From Juglans regia (lineage: Eukaryota > Streptophyta > Magnoliopsida > Fagales > Juglandaceae), in contig NC_049905.1 of NCBI RefSeq assembly GCF_001411555.2, positions 18,838,097-18,902,096 of the forward strand: DNA of 64,000 nt, given 5' to 3'. Under the pieces are notes generated by a model, which saw nothing but the letters and a program-made list of their open reading frames with translations, searched no databases and was not told where the DNA came from. Below are positions 47,081-58,737 of the stretch, piece by piece; the stretch's first letter is position 1; every line of letters begins with the position of its first letter. Position numbers and translations under genes: made by a program.

Positions 47081-47505
47081 AATTTATCATTACCATTTTA
47101 CAAACTATATTAACTCATCTTATCTAATCGTTAGAGCTTTTTCAAATTTCTAAATAAAATATAATAAACAATTCAACTTTTTTAAATCATTAAATAAAAA
47201 TAATATTATAACAATATTTTATTTAACTTTCATTTCATATCATATGTGTAAACAAACGAGACCATATTAATTTGTTTGATTACACCAATCAAATGAGATG
47301 AAATACGATAAAAACTGCAAATAGTAGTGAGATAATTTGTTAATAGTAATAAAATAATTTAAGTTAAGATGTTTTATGAAGTTTTAGAAAATGAAAGAGA
47401 AAAAATTGAATAAAATATTATTAAGTTAAAAAATATTGTTAGAATATAATCTTTTAATATTACTTTTGTTTTGAGATTTGAATATGTTTAATTATTTTTT
47501 TTGCT

Positions 47506-47660
47506 TCGTTTGGAATATTAGGAAAGTTGTAATGATTAGGCAATGATCAAATGAAAATTTTGAAAATTTTGAAATTGAAAAATATTTGTATTTGAATGGT
47601 ATATGGATGTTGAAATGATATAAGATAGGTTGAGACAATTTGTGAAACCAAACGGGAGTT
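47506..47660. repeat. Possible small MITE
   Basis: cgtttggaat near the left and accaaacgggag at the right form short inverted ends around 140 bp of AT-rich DNA. A related right end (gtaaacaaacgag) is at 47240-47262. Confidence 0.35.
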
Positions 47661-48571
47661 AAAGGTTTTTTAGTCAAAATTTAACATTGATGCCGCATAT
47701 ATACACCATCTACTTGATAAATTTAATTTAAAAGAAAAATTTTGATTTGCTACAATAACATCTCAAATTTAAAAAGTTATTATAGCAATTTAGGACTTAC
47801 TTTTATTATTTGTTTTTTTCTTTGCTTCTTTTATTATTCAGTTCTGCTATATACCACCGGGTGGTAACCCCAGCGCGGCTTCGCGGCTGACGTGGCATTT
47901 GCCACGTTAGTGGAGAAAAAAAAAAAAAAAAAAAAACAGGAAAACTAAATTTACTCACGCGGGAGGGAATTCTTTTTCGTTTGGTTTGAAGAAAGCAGAG
48001 CGCCCCCAAACCAGAGCCCCCCAAACCCAGATCTGTGCTGCGCGCGGTCTTCTTCCACATTCATTAGTTGCGGTCTTCTCTTCTGGGTAAGAGATCTTCA
48101 TTTGCTTCTGATTTGTGGGATTTTACTTCCCATTTTCTGGGTTGGTTTTGGTTTTGTCTTCTCCTATGGGTAGTCGAGGTCTATAAACTGCCGTTGGTGG
48201 GTTTTAGTTTGTGTTTGTATGAGATTATATGTGCTTAATGGGTACTGGGTTATAGTGATTATATGTGCATTTTCGATGGCGATCGACATGATCGACTGGG
48301 TTATAGTGATTTTGTGTTTGTCGGAAAAACTCATTCATATTCACTTGAGTCTTTGTGGCTGACCAACACTACACCCTGCACCAAAATTAGACCCAACCGT
48401 TTGATTTTGCACGCTTCGTCGCCACGAGATTTGGGTCGATTCTCACCCAAATGTAGGCAGGTCCACCCTCGGTCTTTAATCGCTTCAGTTTTGGTTCAAC
48501 ATCTACGATTCTACGCACGCACGCACGCAGTACTGTCTGCTTCCTATAGTTTCTCTCAGGAAAAAAACATT

Positions 48572-48601
48572 CGAAAATGCTAAACACAACCGCAGCGTTG
48601 T
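48572..48601. repeat. Internal copy of the MULE terminus
   Basis: cgaaaatgctaaacacaacc and the ten bases after it match the right terminal inverted repeat (minus strand of 55776-55805) at 29 of 30 positions, closer than the true left end does. It lies 733 bp inside the left end, with no target duplication of its own. Confidence 0.85.
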
Positions 48602-49056
48602 GTTTACCTTTTTTATATAGAAACTGGTTGTACTAATTTTATTTGAGTTTGATTTGGATTTTTCACCTTCTCTAACTTTTACTCCAATGACACGGGATGT
48701 CCCACATTTGGATCATAAAGTATAATTCGTTGGATTTTGTATTGGAAGATAATCAATGAGATTCGTTGGATTTGAATTTTGTACTGGGTTATATGTGATG
48801 TATAGCTTAATGGTGGGTACTGGTACTGCGTTATATGTGATGTACATCTTTGTTTTAGCTGTTTTGCATAGTTTTCACCCAGAAAAGTATTTGCATAGTT
48901 TTCACCCAGAAAATATCTTTGTTTTCCTCTTATGAGGGGAAGCAACATATGCACATCATATAGATACAATAATAATAAAAAAAGAATTGTGGTGTTTAAG
49001 ATGCTTGAAACATACAGATGACAGCTGTTTAATGATAGTTTATACTAATTTTCAGA
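48602..49056. other. MULE 5' leader/intron
   Basis: Untranslated. A 27-bp word, tttgcatagttttcacccagaaaa, is duplicated in tandem at 48862-48915, and ggttatatgtgatgta recurs at 48787 and 48831. An acceptor (ttttcag, to 49055) precedes the first coding exon. Confidence 0.5.
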
Positions 49057-52000
49057 ATGGGAAACGAAAAAGAACAGCCAAGTATGCAAACATTATCTAG
49101 CTCAAATCCCCCAGCCGAGGTATGTATGTTATACGATTTAATATATCAATGACATTGGTATTGTTCAGTCGATATTTATTTCAAAAATACATAAATAACT
49201 TTATCTAATGACATGTTAGGTCATACCATCAACTAGTCAAAATATTCCAAATTACATGCCGGGTTACTTTGGACCAGTGCCTACGTGGTCACCGACTTTT
49301 TTACCATATCCGGTTGGCAACCAATATCCAATCAACATACAGGTGATGATAACTGATTAGGATTTATTCTTAATAAGTTGGTTTCTTTGCACCTATTAAA
49401 AAAAAATAAGTTGGCTTCTTTGTAGGAATTTAATTGCAAACTTTTTGTGTTTATTACAGAATGCTGGCTATCCATTTCAACATATCATGGAACCGCCGGC
49501 TTCTATCAGCAATACAAGCTCCGCCACAAGCAGAATAGTTGATTCAGAGGATAATAGACCTGATGGTGGGGAAACTGAAGCGCCATGTGGATCCCCTAGA
49601 TCTGAAGAATGTACTGAGGATAGACCAAGTCCTATGGAACCTGAAGATGGCAGTGCTGAGAAATCTCAGAATGTCCAAGTGGATGATGATGATACAATTG
49701 AAGAGCCAAAATCGGGAATGGAGTTTAATTCATTTGAAGATTTATTAAGTTATTATAAGGAATATGGTAAGAAATGCGGGTTTGGGGTGATGACAAAACG
49801 GACCGAGAGGGGAGAAGATGAGTCTGTTAGATATGTCACCCTTGCTTGTGCCCGCGGTGGGAAGGCCCGGAATAAGACGTTGAATGTTGCCAACCCACGT
49901 CCGACAGGAAAAACTGAATGTAAGGCAAAGATTAATGCCTTAAGGCAAGATGGTGTGCTTCGGTTGACGACAGTACATAATATCCATAACCACGGTCTCA
50001 GTCCCAAGAAATCTCGTTTCTTTCGATGTAATAGAGAAGTTAGTGATGCCGTAAAAAGGGTCCTTGATACAAATGATTTAGCTGGCATCCGAACGAATAA
50101 GAGTTACGGATCTCTTGTTGTTGGCATGGGTGGATATGAGAACCTTCCATTTTTGGAAAAGGATTGTCGAAATTATATTGACAAGGCCAGACATTTACGA
50201 CTTGGAGCAGGTGGTGCTGGAGCGCTCCGGGATTACTTTTTACGGATGCAGTACAAAAATCCTGGGTTCTTTTATATGATGGATATAGATGATGAGGGGA
50301 GGTTAAAAAACGTCTTCTGGGCAGACCCTCGTAGTAGAGCAGCGTACCAAGATTTTGGTGACGTGGTCACATTCGACACCACGTACCTAACGAATCGATA
50401 TGGGATGCCCTTTGCACCATTTGTTGGTGTAAACCACCATGGACAGTCAATTTTGTTGGGAGCAGGCCTGATTTCCAGTGAGTATACCGAGACCTTTGTG
50501 TGGTTATTCGAGACATGGTTGTAATGCATGGATGGTATGGCTCCGAAAGCTATTATCACTGATCAGGATAGAGCGATGAAAAATGCTATCGCAATTGTTT
50601 TCCCAAAAACCCGGCATAGATTTTGTCTTTGGCATATACTAAAGAAAGTCCCCGAGAAGCTTGGCTCATATAGTTCGTACAAAACTGGCATGAAAAATGC
50701 ATTGATGAAATGTGTCTATGACACCCAACTTGTTGATGAGTTCGAGAAATGTTGGGATCAGTTGATTAACACTTACAACTTACATGAGAATGCGTGGTTG
50801 CAAAGCCTATATGTTGAGCGTGAACATTGGGTACCGACATTTCTGAAGGAGTGTTTTTGGGCTGGAATGAGTACAACGCAGCGAAGCGAGAGCATGAATG
50901 CATTTTTTTATGGTTATGTTCATGCTAGAACAAACTTGAAGGAGTTTGTAGACCAATTTGATAATGCGTTAAAAAAAAAGATTGAGAATGAAAATCTTGC
51001 GGACTTCCAGTCATTTAATGCCACAATCCCCTGTATATCTAGATCTCCGATTGAAAAGAAGTTTCAAGAGTTGTACACGAATGCTAAGTTTAAGGAAGTT
51101 CAGCAGCAAGTCTACGGCATCATTGACTTGAATCCAAAGTTAGATAAAAGTGAAGGTGCAGTAAAAACCTATATGGTAGAGGATGAAGTAATCATCTTAG
51201 AAGAGTTCACTAAGCCGGTTACCCATTTTGTGAACTTTAGTGGCGAAGATACAGTTGCAAAGTGCTCTTGTGGATTATTTGAGATGAGGGGGATATTGTG
51301 TCGGCATATTTTGACCGTATTCAGGTGTAACGATATTAAATTTTTGCCAGAAATGTACATTTTAGATCGATGGAGGAAAGATATTAAAAGGCGATACACA
51401 TTAATCCACAGCAGATACGATGGAGGGGAGCAACGGGCAGATTGTAATAGATATTCAAGTCTTTTAAATATCTGTTATAAGATGATTACTCTCGCATCGG
51501 GTTCGAGAGAGCATTATGAGGATGCGAGCACTAAGTTATATGCAATGATTGATTTGTATCGTGCCAATCAAGAACCCCCATCGATGACTCAAATTGGTTC
51601 CAATGTTTATAGTACGGCAAAGGACACTACGGTCGATGGTTCTAGGGAAGTACGTAGTCCGCATGTTGTACGAGGTAAAGGCAGACCTCCATCTCTAAGA
51701 AGAGCATCCAGGATGGAGATAGACATGCGGAAAGCTAAAGCAAAGACCAAGAAAGCACCAACAAAGGGGAAGCGTAAAGAGGTGATGATATTTTAATACC
51801 CGCTTTTTGTTTATATTTTGTTGATGAAGAACCATTATTTAATTTTAATTTCTTTTGTTACATCAATCATTAGCGGGATGGAGGACATACCCAAGTAGTG
51901 GATTGAGGAGATGAACCGATCGTAGAAGTATGCAGGAATTTATTTGGCTCTTCTGAGATGGTATATTCGCTCAAGTTTATATATAAACTTATTACTAATT

Positions 52001-52245
52001 TCCATTGTGATGGTTATATATTTACGTTTAATTTTCAGCATGCTGTTCCAGAAAGAGAAAGTGTGGCTGTAGACGTTATTGGAACCGAACCCCGAGAAAT
52101 ATTGATGCAGAGTCAAGAAAGCGTAAGTGGTTCATAGCTTCTTTTTCAAATAATATAGTAATATATATTACTTGAATAATATTATTTTGTTGTTTATTAT
52201 TTACAGATGCAATTTGGATTAGATGGATCACAACCGTTGCAATGA
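49057..52245 (+). pseudogene. FAR1-like MULE transposase, one nonsense codon
   Basis: Exons in phase with GT-AG borders: 49057-49119 (start MGNEKEQ), 49220-49342, 49460-51781, probably 51874-51894, 52039-52122 and 52207-52245 (ending MQFGLDGSQPLQ). Domains: FAR1-type DNA-binding WRKY-GCM1-like zinc finger (FNSFEDLLSYYKEYGKKCGF to HNHGLSPKKSRFF); MULE transposase core (DVVTFDTTYLTNRYGMPFAP with the first Asp, ITDQDRAMKNAI with the second, RHRFCLWHILKKVP); SWIM zinc finger (CSCGLFEMRGILCRHIL). A TAA at 50522-50524 interrupts FETWL-CMDG, where CAA would fit, a single C-to-T change. If the first 3' donor is not used, the frame stops at 51796. Expected product about 880 residues. Apart from that one codon the gene is complete. 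Confidence 0.85.
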
Positions 52246-52330
52246 TGGGTTCTAGGATAAACTTTTTGTTGGATTTGATATTCAAGTTATGGATTGGTTT
52301 TATTGAAGGTATGGTGTGCTTTGGGACTTT
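52246..52330 (+). other. 3' untranslated part of the transposase gene
   Basis: It follows the TGA at 52243-52245 and leads directly into the 72-bp tandem repeat. No polyadenylation signal is singled out with confidence. Confidence 0.3.
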
Positions 52331-52790
52331 GTTGTAATGGATATATTTTGTTTATTTGAGAAGCATTACGTTTATTGTAATGGTTGGATTTGATAAATTA
52401 GTTGTGGATTGGAATTATTTTGTTTATTTGAGAAGCATTACTTTTGTTGTAATGGTTGGATTTGATAAATTAGTTATGGATTGGAATTATTTTGATTATT
52501 TGAGAAGCATTACGTTTGTTGTAATGGTTGGATTTGATAAATTAGTTGTGGATTGGAATTATTTTGTTTATTTGAGAACCATTACGTTTGTTGTAATAAG
52601 TTGGATTTGATATTTTAGTTGTGGATTGGATATATTTTGTTTATTTGAGAACCATTACGTTTGTTGTAATGGATATATTTGATAAATTAATTATTTTGTT
52701 TATTTCAGAAGCTAGTACGTTTGTTGTAATGGTTATGGATTTGATAAATTAATTGTGGATTTGAATTATTTTGTTTATTTCAGCAAAGGA
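52331..52790. repeat. 72-bp tandem repeat
   Basis: The unit ttatttgagaagcattacgt...gttgtaatggttggatttg repeats about four times cleanly, then in shorter decayed forms to about 52790. Because 72 is a multiple of three, one frame (52356-52610) encodes a 24-residue repeat (RSITFVVMVGFDKLVVDWNY...), judged not to be a gene. It lies between the two convergent genes. Confidence 0.9.
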
Positions 52791-52859
52791 CTGTGTTGTA
52801 ATGGGTGGATTATTTGAGATGAATAGCTTCAGTTTTTTCCAAGTCTTTTGAAGTGTTTG

Positions 52860-53160
52860 GAATGAGGATGGTATGCATTGCTTTCCTGTTTCTTTCACTT
52901 TTAAGTATTGTAATGAGGATAGTATGTCTCCTGGTTTGTCATGTGCCGAGACATTAGGCAGGAGTTTGTCATTTGCCGAGACCTGTAATGGTTTGTTGTC
53001 TAATGGATTATTTCAGGTTGTAAGTAAACTAAAAGAATGCAATATTATAGCCTCCCTCCTATTTTGCGGTGCTGAATGTGCCGAGACTTCCCATTTTCGT
53101 TTGGTTGGGCTTAATGCAATCTGCTATTATAATCCATAATTCCATATGATGCTAATTAAT
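52860..53160. other. Intergenic MULE interior, no gene seen
   Basis: An 88-codon frame at 52873-53139 includes two copies of the word tgccgagac in similar context. No motif is recognised. Confidence 0.3.
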
Positions 53161-53299
53161 CTTTTGGTCCTTTGCAAAAAGTATTTCATGTTAATCTGAA
53201 CAATGATACAACACTATAATTCGTTCAGCCCATGAAGTGAGCTTTGAAACACTGATACAGCACTATAATAATTAATCTGAACTATAAACTGGTTGTAGT

Positions 53300-53463
53300 G
53301 AAATACATAAACTGTGTCCAATACAAATGTACAAGTCCAATAAAAATTTAAGACAAATGTACAAGTCCAATACAAAGATAAAACAAATCTAAAAGTCCAA
53401 TACAAGTTACATAAAACAAATGTAGAAGTCCAATACAAACATAAAACAAATCTAGAAGTCCAA
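53300..53463. repeat. 33-bp tandem repeat downstream of the GRF gene
   Basis: Units of the type agtccaatacaaa...ataaaacaaat(c/g)ta are repeated about five times. It is 3' of the minus-strand GRF gene, so each convergent gene ends in its own minisatellite. Confidence 0.85.
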
Positions 53464-53495
53464 TACCTAAATATAGAACTAACAACAATCCCAAA

Positions 53496-54091
53496 TTACT
53501 TATATAACACTAGGTAACATACATGTACAAATGCAAAATAACAATAAATCCGAAGTAGCGTGCCTACACGCCTAATTTTAACTTCTTGTGCATTAAGCAC
53601 CAACTCCTTTTGTATAACATCGTCGCATTTATTGGATAGTACCATCTGCACCCTCTCGAGGCAATCCACTATCTTACGCAGCTCAATCTCTCTCTTTTCA
53701 AGAAGCTCGAGTATCTTCTCGACCTCTTTCTTTTTCTTTAACAGTTCTGTTGTTCTTTCTTCAACTTGTAGGTCAATTACTTCATTACCATCCAACCACT
53801 TGAAAAACTTACAGTATGGTAAGCCCTGCTCATTTCATGCATAAATCGAATTGTATTAAAAATGAATGAATTGTACTATATATGAAATTAATATATATAA
53901 AAAATGTTTCAGACAACGAATAATGTAATTACCTGAGTATTGTACTTTGAACACCCTAAGAAAGGTCTTCTAGGATTTTTTGCAGTACTTGACCATTTCA
54001 ATGTGGCTTCGAGCTCGCAAAAGCACAATGGTTTTCCCAAAGTACTTTTGGGAAAAGATGAAGAAGATATTGATGAAAATGATGATGACAT
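53496..54091 (-). CDS. GRF zinc-finger / coiled-coil membrane-tail protein (second MULE gene)
   Basis: Two exons on the minus strand, 54091-53933 and 53825-53496, joined in phase 0 across a 107-bp intron (cag/gtaatt, tgagcag/GGC), give a 162-residue protein. A Ser-rich start is followed by a GRF zinc finger: C23 and C25 (CFCELEATLKW), C47 (RRPFLGCSKY) and C58 in YCKFFKWLD. GRF fingers bind single-stranded or structured nucleic acid in proteins such as topoisomerase III and APE2. Residues about 70-130 are a Lys/Glu/Leu-rich coiled coil (LLKKKKEVEKILELLEKREI). The last 20 residues are hydrophobic (YCYFAFVHVCYLVLY), a possible tail anchor. No stop or frameshift is seen. It faces the transposase gene. 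It could be an element-encoded accessory protein or a captured host gene; the first is favoured by position. Confidence 0.78.
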
Positions 54092-54139
54092 TCTAAGATT
54101 TATCCATAAAACAATTGAATAACAGTTTTATAATGGTGG

Positions 54140-55219
54140 AATAAAATTGAATAGCAGGAAGTTTTAATTCAGTATTTGAACTGCCCCTGCCCTAACATGA
54201 AAATATCATGCAACATGCAAGGGGCAGAACAACATGTATGTGGTGGCCGTTGGATGTCTTCACCCAACACACAGGATAAAAAAGATGCTAAATTGACAAA
54301 GAAGAAACCGAGGAAATGAATAGATATAAAAAGCAATACCAGTTTTATTAATCTAAGCTAATTTTTCCCCCCTTACCATTGGGATAAATATACACACATC
54401 ATGTTATTATACAATGTTAAATAGACAGATGTTACTATAAAAGCTTAAAATGTTATTCTATAATTTGATTTGCATTGCAAGAGATTTAAAATTCAATTAT
54501 CTTGTGATTTTAATGCAGGCAGGATGTATTTCCAAAATATAGCTCCCCTTGCTAGATTGTTATTTTGTTTGACGTACAAAATAATATCTGAGCAACCACT
54601 TGCACCCAAACTAACCATTTTCTTTTGGTTTAAAAATGATGTGGAATGCTGCAATCCACATTTAACAGCATATGACAAGCATGTTAAATACTGCAAACTG
54701 TTCTTAAAAAAAGGCTGCCTAACAAAGCAAAAAATAATAAGTTGTCCACAACTAGTTGAGAAACATGACAAAAAAAAGCAATCCACATCATTCAGCATAT
54801 GACAAACATGTTAAACTAGTTGTGGACTGAACCGAACCAACCCTAGTTGGGGTAGCAGCGTGCATTCTATAGCTTTTTGTGCAGAGGCATTGGCAAGGTA
54901 CAAACCAAACCCATTTAATTCAAATTGCAAACTATATAAATAAACGGAATCCAAATCAAACCAAATCTCCAAATCAAGTAATGAATACTTTAAAATCACA
55001 GCACAAATTTGGTGGAATAAAAGTAAAATCAACAATCCAAATAAAACCTGGGGGGTTAGTCGAGCACAGGGAGGACCGTGTCCACTCGCGACCTCAGGGG
55101 TGAAGACGACGGGGATGGAGGTTTGGGGGAGAGGGAGGACGATGGGAATGGAACTTTGCGGGGTCGTGGAGAAGAGAGAACTGTTCGCGGGTTCGCGTGG
55201 GTTTATGGGTATCAAGGCT
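54140..55219. other. MULE right interior, no convincing gene
   Basis: Open frames occur at 54470-54802 (+), 54493-54798 (minus) and 54811-55215 (minus), overlapping and without known motifs. The word acagcatatgacaaacatgttaaact recurs (54666 and 54793). This is probably the leader region of the GRF gene. Confidence 0.35.
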
Positions 55220-55610
55220 GAAGAGGACGGGTAGATTAGGGTTAGGGTTCATGCGAAACAGAGGGATTTTCTCTCTGGGTTAGGGTTCGTGCTCGTGCGA
55301 AACAGAGGGATTTTCTCTCTAGGTTAGGGTTCGTGCGTGTGTGCAGAATAGAAGGATGGGATGCGGGGGAAGGGTAGATTAGGGTTCGGGTTCATGCGAA
55401 ACGGAAGGAATTAAGTGGTAGGGATTAGGGTTAGGGTTCGGGTTCGTGCGAAACGGAAGGGATTAAGTGGTAGGGATTAGGGTTCGTGCGAAACGGAAGG
55501 GATTAAGTGGTAAGGGTTAGGGTTCGTGCGTGGGGGAGAGAAGAGCAGAACTGATGCGGGGGAAGGGTAGGTTAGGGTTAGGGTTCGTGCGTGGGGTCTC
55601 TTCTGGGTAT
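55220..55610. repeat. Minisatellite rich in ttagggtt
   Basis: About eight irregular copies of gcgaaacggaagggattaagtggtaggg with gattagggttcgtgc. The core ttagggtt resembles, but is not, the plant telomere repeat (TTTAGGG). Confidence 0.8.
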
Positions 55611-55738
55611 GGCATTAGGGGGAAGAAGAGAGGGATGAAGCTTTACGGGGGAAGGGAAGAGGGGGATGGAATGCGGGGGGGAAGAAGACCGAAAGACTCG
55701 AGCCCGCGTTTTCAAATTAATCGCCACGACGTCGTTTA

Positions 55739-55805
55739 GAACTAATGCCACGTAGGTGTCGAGGCCGCAACGGGGACAACGCTGCGGTTGTGTTTAGCTT
55801 TTTCG
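55739..55805 (-). repeat. Right terminal inverted repeat of the MULE
   Basis: Read inward it aligns with 47839-47905, strongest at gcta(a/t)a(c/t)ac(a/c)accg and acgtggcatt. It is followed outside by the 9-bp duplication. Confidence 0.8.
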
Positions 55806-58735
55806 TTTATTATTACTTTTAAGCAATATCATATTATGCAAATTTACTTTTTTCTTTGTTTATTATTATAGCAATAACTCCTAGGAGTGCTTCTGCTTGT
55901 AGTAGGGGCAGAGGATTTAATTTGTAAGAAGACAAATATGTTTAGAATTAAACCCTGCCATATCAGAGCTATGGAGTTTAAAAACTTAAGGTTGTGTTTG
56001 GATTGAGAAACACTCTCAATTCATTTCATCTAATCTAATAATTATAATTTTCATAAATTTTTATATAAAATATTATAAGTAATTTAATTTTTTTAAATCT
56101 CAAAACAATAAAAATATTAAAAAATAATATTTTATTCAATTTTTAATTTTTATCTTAACTCATCTTAAATAAACAACAGGTATAAAGTCTATTTAGTTGT
56201 AAGCTTTTTCACAAGAGCTTTGTTGAATGATCATGTGTCAGTACTGTTGTTTCTATTAGTTACTTACCCCAAATAGGACGGCAGTTGTTATTTTCAGATA
56301 TAAAAGTAGATTTCAGGTTAATATTGCTCTGACTGAATTAGGGATCGGAGTAGGAAATACGAAGGTGAACAAAAATGCAAACACCATTCTTGCATGGGTA
56401 CGTAGGATGAAACCTGCTTAGTTATTTTGGGCATTTTTAGACGTACGTTTCTATTAGGAAATTGCTTCTCCCACCGAAGGTGGTCACCGCCGATGGTGGC
56501 CACTGAATTCCTTTTCTTTCTTTTTTTTTTAACTTAATTGTTAAGTAATTATTTTAAAAATAATTTATATTTTTTATTTTTAAAAAAATATATTTAATGA
56601 ATTTAAAAAAAATATTTGAAAAACAAAGAAAAAAAAAAGACAAAAATTTATTTGCCTATAAGATGGTTGTTGACTCCCTCTGTGGGAGTAGCACCGTCCT
56701 TTGTATTATATGCTTCTGTATCGTTTATTAACAGTCTCAAAAACTAGTTTCTTCCTGTATGTAGCTAGCAATAATAACACTTGATGTGTTAAAATACATG
56801 AATTATATTCTTATTAAAAGATAAATTATATGCATTTGCAAAAAAAAATTATATTTATTTGCATGATATATTTTTTATTTATACTGTTATCGGATTCAAG
56901 GCCTGTTTAGGAATATAATTGTTATCAGATATTTTGGATTATTTTATTACTATTTATAAATTATATTATTATTATTTATAGATGAACTGAAAATCTCTTA
57001 ACATCCAAACGAATTTCGTTAATGCCCGTTCTTTGTGTAATAGTTTTTACACCTGAATAGGCTGAATTGCCCAGTATTCACGACCAAGGAAAATCCGGCG
57101 TGCTGCTGTTGTGTGCTGTCCGCCACCAATGTCCATAGCCAGAAAGCGAGCGTGTCCTTATTTAGTACGTTAGCGAGATTCATCAATCAGCTCCTATTTT
57201 CAGGAGTAAAGTTTTAAGATACACTATTTTATAAAGAAGATTCTCCCTATATTTGATAACGATGGCTTTACTATTCTATTACCACTCTTTTACTATTATG
57301 TAATATATTTGAAATTTTTATTTTTTATTTTTAAGTATTTTTTTAACATCTTTAATCATTAAGAAAAAATTAAAAAAATATACAATTTCATTAATAGTTA
57401 CTTAACTATTAAGTAAAAAAAATAAAAATTAAAAATTAAAAAAGAGTAATAAATGGATGGTAAGAAATAGTAAACTTGCATTAGATTATGCAAATACAAA
57501 TGTAAAATTTGTATAATATGATATGATTTTGCATTTACCTATTCCACTCAAAACTTATTTCTATATTAAATTATCTATCTATTAGTCAAAATAATAATAA
57601 TAAAATATTATAAATTTAATCATAATTTTTTTTTCAATTTTTTTCTATTAATTTTTTTCAAATTAAGAACTAAATAAAATATTAATATTATACAATATAA
57701 AACTTAGATAAAAATATAAATAAATCCTGAAATTCAGAAAATAAGTTTTAAATATTTAATACAATACCGTTAAGAAAAACACATGCTTATAACATTTTCA
57801 TCTCAAACTCCGAAACTCCGGGTACGGGGGGAGTTACAAAAAATATCAACCTCACTTTGTAATAATATCTTGTAAAAAGTATTGCGAAAGAATTTTGTGC
57901 GGATACCACTTCTCAAAAAAGATATGATAAAATAACGAGACTCTGATCATTTCTGACAGATGCTCCCGACCACTCTCCTAAAAAACTGACAAAAAGAATG
58001 TCGTAATTCGTATATTACCCGCCAGTAAGCAAGCGGAATTAACGCTCTACAAACTAACTTTAAGGTCAGTAAGAATAATGCTTGGGCCCGGGTATCCTCG
58101 TCGAGAATTGTTTTTTTTTTTTTAATTGTACTGTACTCTCTTTTTTAAAGCATCGGCGACGCTTACGCACTCTTGTTTTTTTGTTTGTTTTGAAAAGACC
58201 AACAACCTGGACATCTGCCGTAATTTTTTTTATGGACTAACAACTTGAACAAAATAATATATGTATGCGAGATTACAAATTATAATATTGCAAAAATCCT
58301 ATTTTTCAGCACGGTTTCGTTTGTTTTTATAAATAAAATAAAATAAGATGAATTAAAATTCGTTTATTTTTGTAAATGAAATAAAATTAAAAAATTAAAT
58401 AAAATATTGTTAGAATATATATTTTTTATATTATTTTTAATTTAAACTTTTAAAAAATTAAATTATTTATTTATTTTTTATAAATTTGTTTTTAAAATTT
58501 TTAATAATTAAATAAAATGAGATAAAGTATGAAAATAATAATCCTCTCCACCGAAGACTTGTAAGAAGAAAAAGGATCACCCTTTGATTCCCTGGCCCAC
58601 CGGCCAATAACCAGTTCCAATATCGCAAAGCAATACAACACCAAGCTGGATGGTGAATTTCGAGATGAAGTGACCCTCGGGAAGCTCAAAACTTACTTTA
58701 TAGTATATATATTACTTTGACAGCCTCTAACCTAT
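55806..58735. other. Gene-free stretch with several MITE-like segments
   Basis: Foldback or Tourist-like segments: 55990-56180 (gttgtgtttggattgag ... aaataaacaac); 56463-56700 (tgcttctcccaccgaagg and the inverted partner ccctctgtgggagtagca around poly-A/T); 56905-57020 (cctgtttaggaat ... atccaaacgaa); 57250-57472 (tttactatt ... aatagtaaa, near-palindromic throughout); 58055-58110 (partner of 5860-5950); 58318-58530 (cgtttgtttttataaat ... gagataaagta). A short exon-like piece at 58545-58690 has open frames on both strands that I cannot name. Confidence 0.45.
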
Positions 58736-58737
58736 TC

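Larger units (their letters stand above)
47839..55805 (+). mobile_element. MULE (Mutator-like) with 9-bp target duplication
   Basis: TTTATTATT occurs directly outside both ends (47830-47838 and 55806-55814). The left terminus starts CAGTTCTGCTATATACCACC; the right terminus, read inward, starts CGAAAAAGCTAAACACAACC. The two stay alignable for about 60 bp, to a shared acgtggcatt. Inside are a FAR1-like transposase on the plus strand (49057-52245) and a GRF zinc-finger gene on the minus strand (53496-54091), so the two genes converge as mudrA and mudrB do in maize MuDR. Confidence 0.82.

Noticed and set aside
49445..52245. Domesticated FAR1/FHY3 host gene
   Set aside because: The terminal inverted repeats and the 9-bp duplication around it show it is part of a MULE.
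52356..52610. 24-residue repeat protein
   Set aside because: The 72-bp tandem repeat is a multiple of three, which keeps any frame open; no start context or domain supports it.
55220..55610. Interstitial telomere
   Set aside because: Plant telomeres are TTTAGGG in tandem; here TTAGGG occurs singly within a longer, different unit.
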